Assembly: GCA_018402525.1 (NCBI GenBank)
Contig: JAGYIR010000011.1
Coordinates: 186,001 to 250,000 of the forward strand
From: Crocinitomicaceae bacterium
GTDB taxonomy: Bacteria > Bacteroidota > Bacteroidia > Flavobacteriales_D > Crocinitomicaceae
Direction: 5' to 3'
DNA length: 64,000 nucleotides
The position numbers and the translations under genes were made by a program. A model generated the notes under the pieces. That model saw only the letters and a program-made list of their open reading frames with translations. It was not told the origin of the DNA and searched no databases. Each line of letters starts with the position of its first letter. Within the stretch, counting starts at the first letter, position 1. Shown in pieces: positions 1-10,140 of the stretch.

Positions 1-725
1 TCGTAATTTCTATTAGTTGCAGCACATAATCCCTTGATATAATAGCAAATGGAAGCTGCCTTTGTCGAAAGTGCAGTATTCTTACCTTTAATCAGGTGAT
101 AATTGGAGATGTCTTCAACTGTTTTTCGCTCAGCTTCGTTTCTTGTAAAGCCACCGCTTCTAAAAATTAGATTAATTTTTGAGTAGATAACCGTGTATTC
201 CGCAAGATTACGGAGTTTCGCAATAACCATCTCCTCTTCTTCAACGAGTTTATCCAAATCCGCAGAAAAAACGCCTTGCTCGTATGCCGATTCTAGGAGT
301 TTTTTCTCCCATGCGATCAATTCGAACCAGTAATAGAATTTCTCGTGTTTTTTCGCAGTTTCCTTGGCGCGAGAAACAAATTTCTCACATTCCTTATACA
401 ATGCCTTGTTATATAGAATTTCTACATTTTTAATCTCCTGTTTCAAGGAGCTACTCACCGACTGTTCGCTATAAAAGGAACGCAAGCTCTTCAAAATCAA
501 TTTATACAGGTGATTTTTCTCCGACGGCAGATGCTTCACAAATGTTTCATCCTTAAAAGCTTCTTTCAGCTCTTCTTCATCGTAATCATCTTGCCCTTCA
601 ATGAAATCAAAGATTTTAAGGTAATTCTTTTCACCTGACTGCAAGGAAGATGAAAGCTTAAAAAAGCGTTTCTCGGATTTAGTCAGGGACTTAATTAGTT
701 TAAATAGCTCAACAGAAGGTTTCAT
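1..725 (-). CDS. hypothetical protein, N-terminal part (runs off the window)
   Basis: An open frame runs from an ATG at 725 to the window edge without a stop (about 241 residues seen), so the 3' end is missing. The start reads MKPSVELFKLIKSLTKSEKR and is followed by helical, Lys/Glu-rich sequence with no signal peptide or membrane segment. I recognise the opening as typical of a cytoplasmic protein family common in Bacteroidota, but know no function for it. The helical repeat-like character (several Tyr/Leu helices) would fit a TPR-like scaffold; that is inference. Confidence 0.75.
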   Translation of the reverse strand, partial: MKPSVELFKLIKSLTKSEKRFFKLSSSLQSGEKNYLKIFDFIEGQDDYDEEELKEAFKDETFVKHLPSEKNHLYKLILKSLRSFYSEQSVSSSLKQEIKNVEILYNKALYKECEKFVSRAKETAKKHEKFYYWFELIAWEKKLLESAYEQGVFSADLDKLVEEEEMVIAKLRNLAEYTVIYSKINLIFRSGGFTRNEAERKTVEDISNYHLIKGKNTALSTKAASICYYIKGLCAATNRNY

Positions 726-860
726 AATCAGTAGTTTCTAATTTTACTGTTTAGACCAAATTTACACAGAAGATTTAAATAATGACCAAAAGCTTAAAAT
801 TAATCGATATTACTAATTCGGTTTAGTTCAATAATTCGAGGTGTTATTCTTGAAATCCTA

Positions 861-896
861 AAAAAAGGACGCTCCACAAATGAAACGTCCTTCTTA
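861..896 (-). terminator. rho-independent terminator of the glucosaminidase gene
   Basis: Read on the minus strand, AAGGACG pairs with CGTCCTT around a 14-base loop and is followed by a run of seven T. It lies about 40 bases beyond the stop codon of the LysM glucosaminidase gene. Confidence 0.75.
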
Positions 897-937
897 ACAA
901 CAACAAACTAAAAAACCTCACTATGGAATACTTTCCA

Positions 938-1879
938 TTAACGGAGGGTTACCTCTCTGCCGGTAGCGAACACCTGTTCGTCATCAACAATGCCATTCAA
1001 TTTTTTCAATGTATTTAAATTCACCGCATGAGTTTGAGAAAGCTCAATTAACGAGGTCTCTTTTTGAATTACGGTAACTTCTCTTTTGATTAAATTCCTT
1101 CGTTTTTTAGGTCGGATGTAAATAATATCTCCTTCGACTAGGACATCCTTATGCTTATCAAAATCATTGTATTTATACAACTGTGATAATTTCAACCCAA
1201 ACTCCTTTGCTATTTGATAAAACGTGTCGCCCTTTTTAGCGACAACGTACTTCACCCCTTTTTCATGTACATACACTTGATGCACATTTCCTCTCATGGA
1301 GGATCCTTTTTCTACAACAACCTTCTCCTTCGTTTTAGCGATGTGCGGTTTTGTTTCAATTTCAGGATTAGAAAAACCATCGAATTTGTGCAATCCTAAA
1401 TCTTCAATGATACCAATCAATAACTCAGGGTACTTGGGATTTGTCGCATAACCCGCTTTTTTCAACCCCTTTGCCCACGATTTATAATCGTCTGATTTGT
1501 AATCAAACAAAAACGCATAACGGTTGTATTTTTTTAAAAACTCACTGTGATCAATGTAGGAAAGTTCAGCCGTTTTGTATACGCGAAAACACTCATTCTT
1601 CGTATCATCATCCTTGTACATCTTCTTTCCTTCCCAGTTGTGACACTTAATGCCAAAATGATTATTTGCCTTTACGGCTAAATCAGAATTCCCACTTCCA
1701 CTCTCTAGTATACCCTGTGCAAGCGTTATACTAGCAGGAATATTGTGCATCATCATTTGTTCAATGGCAACTCCCTTCCACTGATCTACGTATTCTTGCT
1801 TGGTAATTTTCTTGTGCCCTGATGACGCCATTGAAAAACTGGTGAGCAATACCCCAATTGATACTAAATGTAATTTCAT
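938..1879 (-). CDS. secreted glucosaminidase with LysM domains
   Basis: Predicted peptidoglycan hydrolase exported by a short N-terminal signal peptide (cleavage near residue 19). Residues about 30-165 form a FlgJ/LytG-type glucosaminidase domain: ASITLAQGILESGSGNSDLA carries the catalytic Glu region, followed by NNHFGIKCH and YASNPKYP-like motifs (here YATNPKYP). Residues about 210-260 (YVVAKKGDTFYQIAKEFGL) are a clear LysM peptidoglycan-binding domain, and about 265-313 look like a second, weaker LysM. It would cleave GlcNAc-MurNAc glycan bonds in the periplasm. It is a single gene with its own terminator. The family call is firm; the exact bond cleaved is from family knowledge. Confidence 0.9.
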   Translation of the reverse strand: MKLHLVSIGVLLTSFSMASSGHKKITKQEYVDQWKGVAIEQMMMHNIPASITLAQGILESGSGNSDLAVKANNHFGIKCHNWEGKKMYKDDDTKNECFRVYKTAELSYIDHSEFLKKYNRYAFLFDYKSDDYKSWAKGLKKAGYATNPKYPELLIGIIEDLGLHKFDGFSNPEIETKPHIAKTKEKVVVEKGSSMRGNVHQVYVHEKGVKYVVAKKGDTFYQIAKEFGLKLSQLYKYNDFDKHKDVLVEGDIIYIRPKKRRNLIKREVTVIQKETSLIELSQTHAVNLNTLKKLNGIVDDEQVFATGREVTLR

Positions 1880-2105
1880 GACTTTAATTTGTTGTGTTGT
1901 GCTTCCTATTACGCCAATCAGCTCGTTAGGTTACAAAATTTGTTGATAACTGTCAAATTTTATGTTGATAACCAATAAAACTCTCATAATTCCAGCCATT
2001 TTGACATGTAAACCACCTGCAATCTGTCAATATAACCGAAATATACAGGTCGTTTTCGTATGGTCTATAATTTGACAAACACTGGTAGAATAAAAATTAT
2101 CAAAA

Positions 2106-4730
2106 ATGGACATTAACAAACTAACAACAAAAACGCAAGAAATTCTAAGCAGCGCTCAGCAAGTGGCTATGAATAACGAGCATCAGTCTATTGAAACAGG
2201 ACACGTTCTGAAAGCAATTTTGAACAACGATAAAGAAGTTATACCCTACCTTTTAAATGAATTGAACATCAACGTGCAGATTTTAGAAAAAGCACTTGAC
2301 AACATCATTAGTAGCTACCCTAAAGTAAGTGGTGGTCAATTATACATGTCGCAACAAATGAATGCTGTATTGAATAACGCGTTCAACGAATTAAAACAAT
2401 TCGGAGATGAATACGTATCGATTGAGTTGTTGCTTTTCTCCATGTTGTCTGCTACCGATAGCGTTGGATCTCTATTGAAAGATAGCGGTATCAATAAAGC
2501 CAAATTAAAGACAAGTATTCAAAAATTGCGGAATGGTGAATCGGTGACATCTAACAGTCAAGAAGGAACGTATCAGTCGCTTGAAAAATACGCGAAGAAT
2601 TTAAATCAACTTGCTAAAAGTGGGAAATTAGATCCTGTTATTGGGCGTGACGAAGAAATTAGACGTGTTCTACAAATCTTAACCCGACGAACAAAAAACA
2701 ATCCAATCTTGATTGGGGAACCAGGTGTCGGTAAAACTGCCATTGCTGAAGGTATTGCGCATCGAATTATAGAAGGCGATGTTCCAGAAAATCTAAAATC
2801 AAAAGTCGTTTACTCACTTGATATGGGTGCATTGATTGCTGGAGCAAAATACAAAGGTGAATTCGAAGAACGGCTTAAATCAGTGGTAAAGGAAGTCGTA
2901 AAAGCAGATGGCGAGATCATTCTCTTCATCGATGAAATTCACACACTCGTTGGCGCTGGTGGCGGTGGCGAAGGAGCCATGGACGCTGCAAACATCTTAA
3001 AACCAGCATTGGCAAGAGGTGAACTGCGCGCTGTTGGAGCAACGACATTGAACGAGTACCAAAAGTACTTTGAAAAAGACAAGGCGCTTGTAAGACGCTT
3101 CCAAACAGTATTGGTTGATGAGCCGTCGACAGAAGATGCCATCTCGATTTTACGTGGGATTAAAGACAAGTACGAAAATCACCACAAGGTAATTATCAAA
3201 GATGCTGCGATTATTAGCGCTGTGGAATTATCGCAACGTTATATTACGGAACGTCATTTGCCAGATAAAGCAATCGATTTAATTGATGAGGCAGCTTCTA
3301 AATTGCGTATGGAAATCAACTCGAAACCAGAAGAACTGGATGAGATTGAACGAAAAATCATGCAGATCGAAATTGAAAAGGAAGCTATCAAACGTGAGAA
3401 TGACACAACGAAGCTAAATAAATTAGAAAAAGAGCTTGCTGAACTTTCCGAGCAGCGAGATGCGTTTAGAGCAAAATGGCAATCGGAAAAAGATGTTGTG
3501 GATAAAATTCAAACACTGAAGGAAAGTATTGAATCATTTAAACTAGAAGCTGACCAGGCTGAGAGAAGTGGTGATTACGGTAAAGTTGCTGAGATTCGCT
3601 ACGGTAAAATAAAAGAAGCCGAAGAGCAGTTGGAATCTGTGAAAGGAAAATTGGCAGAGATGCAATCACATTCTAAAATGATTAAAGAAGAAGTGGACGC
3701 AGAAGAAATCGCTGAAGTCGTTTCAAAATGGACTGGAATTCCAGTCAACAAAATGATTCAAAGCGAACGTGCGAAACTTCTAGTACTGGAAGATGAACTT
3801 TCGAAGCGCGTTGTTGGTCAACATGAAGCAATAGCTGCACTTTCTGATGCTGTGAGACGATCTCGTGCTGGACTTCAAGACGATAAACGTCCCATCGGAT
3901 CATTCATTTTCCTTGGAACAACGGGTGTTGGAAAGACAGAATTGGCGAAATCGTTAGCTGATTACCTATTCAACGATGAAAACGCAATGACGAGAATAGA
4001 CATGAGTGAATTTCAAGAAAAACACTCTGTTAGCCGATTAGTTGGAGCGCCTCCGGGATACGTAGGCTACGATGAAGGCGGTCAGTTGACCGAAGCGGTT
4101 CGAAGAAAGCCCTACTCTATTGTGTTGTTGGATGAAATTGAAAAAGCCCATCCAGATGTCTTCAACGTTTTACTTCAAGTGCTTGATGACGGTCGCTTGA
4201 CCGATAACAAAGGTCGAACAGTCAATTTTAAAAATACGATTATCATCATGACGTCCAACTTAGGTTCGGAACTCATTCATGAGAAATTTGACAACGTAAA
4301 ACCTGCAGAAATGGAGCGCGCAAGTGAATCGGCAAAACAAGCAGTTTTTGAATTGTTGAAACAAACCATTCGACCTGAGTTCCTGAATAGAATTGATGAA
4401 ACCATCTTGTTTTTGCCATTGACAAAAGAGAATGTGAGAGAGATCGTTGGTATTCAACTCGGCATGCTTAAAAAGAAGTTGTTCGCCCAAAACATACGAT
4501 TAGTGATCAACGAAGAAGCATACGACTGGATTGCGCAGGAAGGTTATGATCCTTTCTTTGGAGCACGACCAGTAAAACGGATCATTCAACGAAACGTAAT
4601 GAATGAGCTGTCAAAAGCAATTCTAGCTGATAAATTGGACATGACAAAAACAGTGGTCATGGATGTGTTTGATGGGAAAATCGTATTTCGACTCCCGATT
4701 AACGAGAAAGAGGAAACATATATAGAATAA
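2106..4730 (+). CDS. clpB: ATP-dependent chaperone ClpB
   Basis: Hexameric AAA+ disaggregase that works with DnaK to rescue aggregated proteins in the cytoplasm. At 874 residues it has the usual length. Order: Clp N domain (1-145), first AAA with Walker [11 protein letters not shown] near 204 and Walker [11 protein letters not shown], a long coiled-coil middle domain (about 400-530, E/K-rich) that separates ClpB from ClpA/ClpC, then a second AAA with [10 protein letters not shown] near 603 and the C-terminal domain. No ClpP-binding IGF/L loop is evident, as expected. Monocistronic, with a strong terminator after it. No HrcA/CIRCE element is seen upstream. Confidence 0.97.
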   Translation: MDINKLTTKTQEILSSAQQVAMNNEHQSIETGHVLKAILNNDKEVIPYLLNELNINVQILEKALDNIISSYPKVSGGQLYMSQQMNAVLNNAFNELKQFGDEYVSIELLLFSMLSATDSVGSLLKDSGINKAKLKTSIQKLRNGESVTSNSQEGTYQSLEKYAKNLNQLAKSGKLDPVIGRDEEIRRVLQILTRRTKNNPILIGEPGVGKTAIAEGIAHRIIEGDVPENLKSKVVYSLDMGALIAGAKYKGEFEERLKSVVKEVVKADGEIILFIDEIHTLVGAGGGGEGAMDAANILKPALARGELRAVGATTLNEYQKYFEKDKALVRRFQTVLVDEPSTEDAISILRGIKDKYENHHKVIIKDAAIISAVELSQRYITERHLPDKAIDLIDEAASKLRMEINSKPEELDEIERKIMQIEIEKEAIKRENDTTKLNKLEKELAELSEQRDAFRAKWQSEKDVVDKIQTLKESIESFKLEADQAERSGDYGKVAEIRYGKIKEAEEQLESVKGKLAEMQSHSKMIKEEVDAEEIAEVVSKWTGIPVNKMIQSERAKLLVLEDELSKRVVGQHEAIAALSDAVRRSRAGLQDDKRPIGSFIFLGTTGVGKTELAKSLADYLFNDENAMTRIDMSEFQEKHSVSRLVGAPPGYVGYDEGGQLTEAVRRKPYSIVLLDEIEKAHPDVFNVLLQVLDDGRLTDNKGRTVNFKNTIIIMTSNLGSELIHEKFDNVKPAEMERASESAKQAVFELLKQTIRPEFLNRIDETILFLPLTKENVREIVGIQLGMLKKKLFAQNIRLVINEEAYDWIAQEGYDPFFGARPVKRIIQRNVMNELSKAILADKLDMTKTVVMDVFDGKIVFRLPINEKEETYIE

Positions 4731-4766
4731 AGAGTTTTTCTTCATAAGAAGTTAGTTTAATACGAG

Positions 4767-4806
4767 GAAATCGAGCTTCGAGCAATCGGAGTTCGATTTT
4801 TTTTTT
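4767..4806 (+). terminator. rho-independent terminator after clpB
   Basis: A ten-base stem, AAATCGAGCT with AGTTCGATTT (one G-T pair), around a 12-base loop and running into ten T. It lies 36 bases after the clpB stop. Confidence 0.85.
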
Positions 4807-4849
4807 ATCCAAGTAAAGCCTATCTACCTAAATTGAATTAACTTTAACT

Positions 4850-5344
4850 GTGGAAAAAATTCGTAAAATCATCTTCCCTCTCCTGTTCATCATCATACTG
4901 GTGTGGTTCATTTATTCCCTCATTGGACTTTTTTCAAATGGAATTAACCTTGCCTCGTTCAATGTCACTGCCAAGGTGTTTGTGTTATTTTACGCGATTC
5001 TACTCGCTTCGTTGTCGTGGAGGCATGCAAAAAGAAACGTATTTTACTACCTCTTTATCATTGGTTCACTCGCCGTTTTAGCTAGTATTCATTTTCAAGG
5101 TTCGACCTCCATCGTATTGTGGAAAACGGAAATCGGTGTCCTGTTGTTTTTTTCAGTGTTCAGCCTCAGTAATTTAATGGAACATCCTTCCATTACCTTG
5201 AAAATCGTTTTATACATTACGGCATCGTTACTATTACTGCCAATGATTGGCTTCAGTAATGATATGCTATTAATTCTAGTTGGAATATTATGTGCAGTGA
5301 TCTCGATTTGGTCCATTAGTAAGCTAATTAAGCAACGAAATTAG
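4850..5344 (+). CDS. small integral membrane protein, unknown function
   Basis: A 164-residue protein starting at a GTG; no ATG exists upstream in frame and the next Met is too far in. It is almost wholly hydrophobic, with about five membrane segments (near residues 8-28, 38-55, 62-80, 88-105 and 115-155) separated by short charged turns such as RHAKRN, and ends in a basic KLIKQRN. No family is recognised. Its stop codon overlaps the stop codon of the convergent NlpC/P60 gene by four bases. It would sit in the inner membrane; nothing indicates a substrate. Confidence 0.7.
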   Translation: MEKIRKIIFPLLFIIILVWFIYSLIGLFSNGINLASFNVTAKVFVLFYAILLASLSWRHAKRNVFYYLFIIGSLAVLASIHFQGSTSIVLWKTEIGVLLFFSVFSLSNLMEHPSITLKIVLYITASLLLLPMIGFSNDMLLILVGILCAVISIWSISKLIKQRN

Positions 5345-6252
5345 TGCAAATACGTTGCGAAACCATGCAATCGCTTCATCCAGTATTCTGAACTTTCAAT
5401 TTCTGTTAAAATAACACCCTTGCTCGAACTTGCATGAATCATAACAAGTGGTTTACCTTTTTCAGAGACGATAAGTCCTACGTGAGAAATTCCAGAACCA
5501 TTGCTAAAAAACACTAAATCACCCTTTTGAACATTTTTTTCTTTCAGTTTTTTACCAGCGTTGTATTGATCCTCTGATCTTCTAGAGAGCTCCAATCCAA
5601 AATTCTTCATTACAAAACACGTATAGCCGCTGCAATCAAAACCAGCAGGAGAACTTCCCGACCAAGCATAAGGCGTACCAAGGTATCGTTTTGCTGTTTC
5701 GACGATCAAATCCCGAGAAACAAGCGTTGCTTCTTCAATGGACTCTTCTACCTCTTTGACTACGATTACGGAATCCTTAATTACTGTCTGCTCTGGAACC
5801 TCTAGGTCAGGAATCCCTTCATACATCTTTTTCAATGCTGATTGAACTTGCTTAAACGCTTCTTGATTTCCTTTTCTTTTTAAATCTGAACCCCATGAGA
5901 TTAAATCAGATTTGATCCAATTGAGTTCATACATGTGTGCATTGAATAACTGCTCGCCATTTGCGGAATTTTTCACTTTTAGAAACAATTGAACAGCTTC
6001 ATCAATGACTTGTGGATTCTTCTTCAAATAAAGGTCATTTTGAGCAAGTTGCAACATGCTCATGCTCAGGTAATACGTAGGAATCATTGAATAATCATAC
6101 GTTGGATTATCCAATAGCATTTTTGCGTGTCGATTCACCTTCTTGTAGTGCTTTTGGGCAAATAACATCTCTAGTTTATCAAATTCTGGCTGCTGTGCGA
6201 AAATTGTGAAAGCTGAACAGCAAATCGCAACAATTAATAAAACATTCTTCAT
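5341..6252 (-). CDS. secreted NlpC/P60 family peptidase
   Basis: Predicted periplasmic cell-wall peptidase of MEROPS clan C40. A signal peptide ends near ...TIFAQ (residue 20). Residues about 25-150 are helical and resemble a TPR-like region. The C-terminal NlpC/P60 domain (about 180-303) carries the full catalytic set: Cys in FDCSGY, His in ISHVGLIV and a following His in MIHASS. By family it cuts gamma-D-Glu-diamino acid bonds in peptide stems. A -7-type promoter element lies about 30 bases upstream. It is convergent with the small membrane protein gene. Confidence 0.9.
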   Translation of the reverse strand: MKNVLLIVAICCSAFTIFAQQPEFDKLEMLFAQKHYKKVNRHAKMLLDNPTYDYSMIPTYYLSMSMLQLAQNDLYLKKNPQVIDEAVQLFLKVKNSANGEQLFNAHMYELNWIKSDLISWGSDLKRKGNQEAFKQVQSALKKMYEGIPDLEVPEQTVIKDSVIVVKEVEESIEEATLVSRDLIVETAKRYLGTPYAWSGSSPAGFDCSGYTCFVMKNFGLELSRRSEDQYNAGKKLKEKNVQKGDLVFFSNGSGISHVGLIVSEKGKPLVMIHASSSKGVILTEIESSEYWMKRLHGFATYLH

Positions 6253-6279
6253 ATCCTCTTCTGTTTATCCCCTATCCAA

Positions 6280-6287
6280 CAAAAATA
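6280..6287 (-). promoter_or_regulatory. putative -7 element for the NlpC/P60 gene
   Basis: Minus-strand TATTTTTG matches the Bacteroidota TAnnTTTG -7 consensus, 28 bases before the start codon. I see no clear matching -33 TTTG. Confidence 0.4.
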
Positions 6288-6436
6288 GCCTATTAGGAGG
6301 TTAAGGGTTATTAAGAAATCAAAATTCATTCCACAGTGCATTGTTTATTAACTCGAGCAGCTGGAGAAGGTTGAATTAGTACAATCTAGCCTTTAACAAA
6401 TTTTATCCTTTCAAAATGCGCTAGATTCATTAAATT

Positions 6437-6444
6437 TACGTTTG
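6437..6444 (+). promoter_or_regulatory. putative -7 element for the S41 protease gene
   Basis: TACGTTTG matches TAnnTTTG exactly and lies 45 bases before the chosen ATG. It also covers an upstream in-frame TTG, which argues that the TTG is not the true start. Confidence 0.45.
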
Positions 6445-6489
6445 ATAACAATACAAAGCTGTTTTATTGTTTCACTAGAAATTTGGACT

Positions 6490-8082
6490 ATGAAAATATT
6501 CTCTCTAATTATAACTGTTGCCATCGGATTTTCTGTTTGTGCTCAGAACGATGATAACCTCTCAACTTCAGTAAAATTTAATGAGGTTATTAACTACGTC
6601 GATCGGATGTATGTTGATGATGTAGATACTGAAGATCTTACAAATACAGCAATTATCGCTTTATTAGAAAAACTCGACCCACATTCAACATTTATTTCGA
6701 AAGAAGAAGTCGACAATGCCAATGAACGTATCAACGGTAACTTCGTTGGAGTAGGAATTCGTTTTCAAATTCTAAAGGATACGTTGCATGTCGTTTCAAC
6801 AATTCCAGGTGGACCATCAGAGAAAATTGGATTGCTTGCTGGGGATCAGATCATTAAGGTTAGTGATTCACTTATAGCGGGAATCGGAATAAAAAATAGC
6901 GATGTCAGAGGAAAGCTACTTGGCGACAAAGGAACCAAAGTAAAAGTCCTTGTGAAAAGACGAAAATCTCCACAATTGCTTGAATTTACGATCACCCGAG
7001 ATGTCATTCCAGTGCACTCTGTCGATGCTGCTTATATGGTGACTCCAGAAACGGGTTATATTAAATTGAATTCATTTTCTCGCACTTCCCTCAGCGAGGT
7101 ACAGGAAGGCTTGCAATCGTTGAAAAAGCAAGGAATGAAAAACCTCATTTTTGATCTTCAGGGAAATGGTGGTGGTTTGCTTTATGGAGCGAAATACCTT
7201 GCGGATGAGTTCCTTTCTGACGATAAGCTAATTGTTTATTCAGAAGGGCGTTCTCAGCCCAGAGTCGACCTCAAATCTGAAAAGAAGGGATTGTTTGAAA
7301 AAGGAAAACTGATTATCCTTACTGATGAATACTCTGCCTCAGCAAGTGAAATATTAGCGGGTGCTATCCAAGATTGGGACAGAGGATTAATCGTTGGTCG
7401 CAGAACCTATGGAAAAGGCTTAGTTCAACGTCCAATTGACCTTTCGGACGGTTCGCAAATCAGATTGACTATTGCACGTTATTATACACCGAGCGGTCGA
7501 TTTATACAAAAGCCATACACCGATACAGATTCTTATCGTAAAGATTTACTGGCGCGCTATGAAAATGGTGAGTTTATGAATAAAGACTCTATAAAATTAC
7601 CAGATTCTTTGATGCACTCCACCCTATTAAAAAATAGAACCGTGTACAGCGGCGGTGGAATTATGCCTGATTATTTTGTTCCTTTGGACACAGCTGAAAT
7701 TACCGATTATTTCTCTGCAATTGTACGTGGTGGACATTTGAACCGTTTTTCCCTGACCTATGTCAATGAAAATCGTGCTGAACTGTTAAAAAAATACCCA
7801 ACGTTTGAATCGTATAAAGCAGGGAACGAGATCGATGAAAAATTCATGAATGCCTTCTTCGAATATGTTAAGGGGGAAGACGCTGATTTAGAATTCAATG
7901 AGGAGCAGTACGCGATTAGTGAAAATTTAATCAAAATGCGCTTTAAAGCCATGCTGGCTCAAGATATTTGGGGATACAGTGAGTTTTACCAAATTTACAA
8001 CGACTCCAATGAAATTTTACAAAAAGCGATTCAAATCATAGAGTCGGATGAATATGATAACGCCAATTTAAGTCAAATCTAA
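6490..8082 (+). CDS. S41 family C-terminal processing peptidase
   Basis: Tail-specific serine protease with an N-terminal signal peptide (MKIFSLIITVAIGFSVCAQ), so exported. The ATG at 6490 is chosen over an in-frame TTG 48 bases upstream because it places the signal peptide at the N terminus and leaves the -7 element outside the gene. A PDZ domain follows (about 80-165, GPSEKIGLLAGDQI). The S41 core carries LQGNGGG and the catalytic Ser in YSASASEI with the downstream Lys in TYGKGLVQ. The C-terminal 150 residues are family-specific. It would process or degrade periplasmic proteins. A lipoprotein gene follows 13 bases later and is probably co-transcribed. Confidence 0.93.
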   Translation: MKIFSLIITVAIGFSVCAQNDDNLSTSVKFNEVINYVDRMYVDDVDTEDLTNTAIIALLEKLDPHSTFISKEEVDNANERINGNFVGVGIRFQILKDTLHVVSTIPGGPSEKIGLLAGDQIIKVSDSLIAGIGIKNSDVRGKLLGDKGTKVKVLVKRRKSPQLLEFTITRDVIPVHSVDAAYMVTPETGYIKLNSFSRTSLSEVQEGLQSLKKQGMKNLIFDLQGNGGGLLYGAKYLADEFLSDDKLIVYSEGRSQPRVDLKSEKKGLFEKGKLIILTDEYSASASEILAGAIQDWDRGLIVGRRTYGKGLVQRPIDLSDGSQIRLTIARYYTPSGRFIQKPYTDTDSYRKDLLARYENGEFMNKDSIKLPDSLMHSTLLKNRTVYSGGGIMPDYFVPLDTAEITDYFSAIVRGGHLNRFSLTYVNENRAELLKKYPTFESYKAGNEIDEKFMNAFFEYVKGEDADLEFNEEQYAISENLIKMRFKAMLAQDIWGYSEFYQIYNDSNEILQKAIQIIESDEYDNANLSQI

Positions 8083-8095
8083 AAAAACGAAACTG

Positions 8096-8605
8096 ATGAA
8101 CAAACACCTTATTGCGATTGGAGCATTACTTTTGATTTCCTCATGCAGCAATGATTCGCATGAAATCAATGCACGAACTGGAGAAGTAACATCAGCAATT
8201 TCTGCAGGTTCTGATTCAGAAAAAGAACTGCAAAAAGCATTGAAAGAAATCGATGAGGAAGAATCGAAAAAATTGGAAAAAGAAAAATCCACCGCAACCA
8301 CATTGGCTTTCGACCGATTGAGTCACGATTTTGGAAAAGTCATGGCCGAATCGGAAAATAAAACAGAGTTTATCGTGACCAACACAGGTGAAAATCCACT
8401 TATACTTTCTGATGTTTCAGCGAGCTGCGGTTGCACGATGCCTAAAAAGCCTGAAGCTCCAATTCCTCCAGGAAAATCAGATACGATTAAAGTTGTATTT
8501 CAGTCGAAGCCTGGTCAAATGAACGAAATAAAGAAAACGATAACCGTTACAGCAAATACTGAGGAGCGCATTCACCTATTGGAGATTAAAGCGTTTGTGA
8601 GGTAA
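8096..8605 (+). CDS. DUF1573 domain lipoprotein
   Basis: A 169-residue protein with a lipobox (LLISSC, Cys at 17) predicting a lipid-anchored, periplasm-facing protein. After a charged linker (about 45-70), residues 75-169 form a DUF1573 domain: FDRLSHDFGKV, the SCGCTMPKKPEAPIPPGKSD core and the terminal beta-strand ...HLLEIKAFVR. This fold is an Ig-like beta sandwich very common in Bacteroidota; its role is unknown. It sits 13 bases after the S41 protease gene and abuts the convergent flippase gene without a gap. Confidence 0.88.
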   Translation: MNKHLIAIGALLLISSCSNDSHEINARTGEVTSAISAGSDSEKELQKALKEIDEEESKKLEKEKSTATTLAFDRLSHDFGKVMAESENKTEFIVTNTGENPLILSDVSASCGCTMPKKPEAPIPPGKSDTIKVVFQSKPGQMNEIKKTITVTANTEERIHLLEIKAFVR

Positions 8606-10081
8606 TTATTTACTTTTTATGAACTTCCGAATGTAATTTCCAAGTGCTGGTTCCAGTCGCAACAACAGCACAGGCACCATAAACAATATAAAAATTAGTG
8701 CGCTGTTGAATCCAACAGTAATGAAGCGGTTAACCGATAGCGACGGGAAGAACTCACCTGCCAAAATCGCACCACCCATTAACACAAGCACAATAAATTG
8801 CTTGTAATGAAACGGGTGTATTTTAAAGTGAATCCAGACATACCCAACGCGAAGTACATTGTACAAGATCAAAGCGATCATGGTTGAAATAGCAGCGCCC
8901 TTGATGCCATAAATTGGGATAAGCCAATAATTCAATCCAAACACAACGCCGATTAGAATAAATGTGAACAGGATGTCAATGCGGTACTTTTTTGATGTTG
9001 ACAAAATCATGGTATTAATTCCCGTGTACATATCGAATAACTTTCCTATCATCAAGTAGAGAAAAACGTAGATTCCCTCTTGAAAATCACTTGGAAGAAA
9101 TGAAAAGATCTCAATACGACTTATCCAGACTAGCAAAAACAGAAAACCACCAATGATCAAATTCACTCCGCTCGTTGTTCTATACAATTCCTGCATTTCG
9201 TTCATTTTCTTCTCCTTCCAATAGAGCGATACGAAAGGTGTTACCACTTTATACAAGGCACGGAATGGAACTTGAAGTGCGCTTGTTAGAAAGAGTACTG
9301 TCGTGTAAACTCCTGCTCCCGAAAGTCCAATCATCGAGGCAATCATCGTAGCGTCTAATGTTGAAACTATAACCGAACCAAGCGAATTCATATAACTGAA
9401 CATGCCGTATTTGACAATGATACTTTTAAATCGTTTGGGTACTGTTACCTTGACGTTGAACTGTTTAATTTCCTTTAATCGAATCAAATAGAGCAGCAAC
9501 AACAAACTCGGCACAAAATACGCCAAGCAGTTTAGAATTAGAAAATAATGAAACGATAGCCATTCAAAATAAAGAGCAAACAGTAAAATGGTTACTAGTA
9601 CACGAAGGCCAATTTCATAAACGAACGCAGAGAACACATTCTTGTAAAGTCCTCTCAAATAGTTTTCAAACAACAAATAATAGACGTTCGCCACACCAAC
9701 TGGAATTAGCCAGTAATAATAAGCGACAAACTCCTGAGAATTCTTTACATAATAAGAAGCAATTACATCTTTCAACAACACCGTCGCTGCAACGGCAATA
9801 AGTACACCGATACTCGCAATAAGCACGGTCAACTTTAGAAAACCGTAATTATTCGTTCGCTCATTCCTGAAAAATGGAAAGAACTTCCACGTGGTATTTA
9901 CAACACCCAAACTTGCCAATTGCGTAAAGAGAAATCCAACCGAAATTATGAGGTTGAATAAACCAATTTCTTCTGTAGAAAGAATAATGATAAAGAGAAC
10001 ACCTTTGTTGAGGTACCCGAGGAACAATCCCACGTAGGAAATCAACATCGTTTTGAATGATTCTCTTTGTATTATTCCCAT
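8606..10081 (-). CDS. polysaccharide biosynthesis flippase (Wzx/MATE-like)
   Basis: A 491-residue protein with about 14 predicted membrane helices, matching lipid-linked oligosaccharide flippases of the MOP superfamily. The opening FKTMLISYVGLFLGYLNKG and the mid-protein GAGVYTTVLFLTSALQVPFRAL are typical of the polysaccharide_synt domain. It would move undecaprenyl-linked sugars across the inner membrane. The YfhO-type gene lies 59 bases upstream on the same strand, consistent with an envelope-glycan unit. No glycosyltransferases are adjacent, so the substrate is unknown. Confidence 0.88.
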   Translation of the reverse strand: MGIIQRESFKTMLISYVGLFLGYLNKGVLFIIILSTEEIGLFNLIISVGFLFTQLASLGVVNTTWKFFPFFRNERTNNYGFLKLTVLIASIGVLIAVAATVLLKDVIASYYVKNSQEFVAYYYWLIPVGVANVYYLLFENYLRGLYKNVFSAFVYEIGLRVLVTILLFALYFEWLSFHYFLILNCLAYFVPSLLLLLYLIRLKEIKQFNVKVTVPKRFKSIIVKYGMFSYMNSLGSVIVSTLDATMIASMIGLSGAGVYTTVLFLTSALQVPFRALYKVVTPFVSLYWKEKKMNEMQELYRTTSGVNLIIGGFLFLLVWISRIEIFSFLPSDFQEGIYVFLYLMIGKLFDMYTGINTMILSTSKKYRIDILFTFILIGVVFGLNYWLIPIYGIKGAAISTMIALILYNVLRVGYVWIHFKIHPFHYKQFIVLVLMGGAILAGEFFPSLSVNRFITVGFNSALIFILFMVPVLLLRLEPALGNYIRKFIKSK

Positions 10082-10140
10082 GTAACAGAATCTATTTCAA
10101 CCATTTTTAGTTGTCTCTTCATTCCACGTTTCCACGCAGA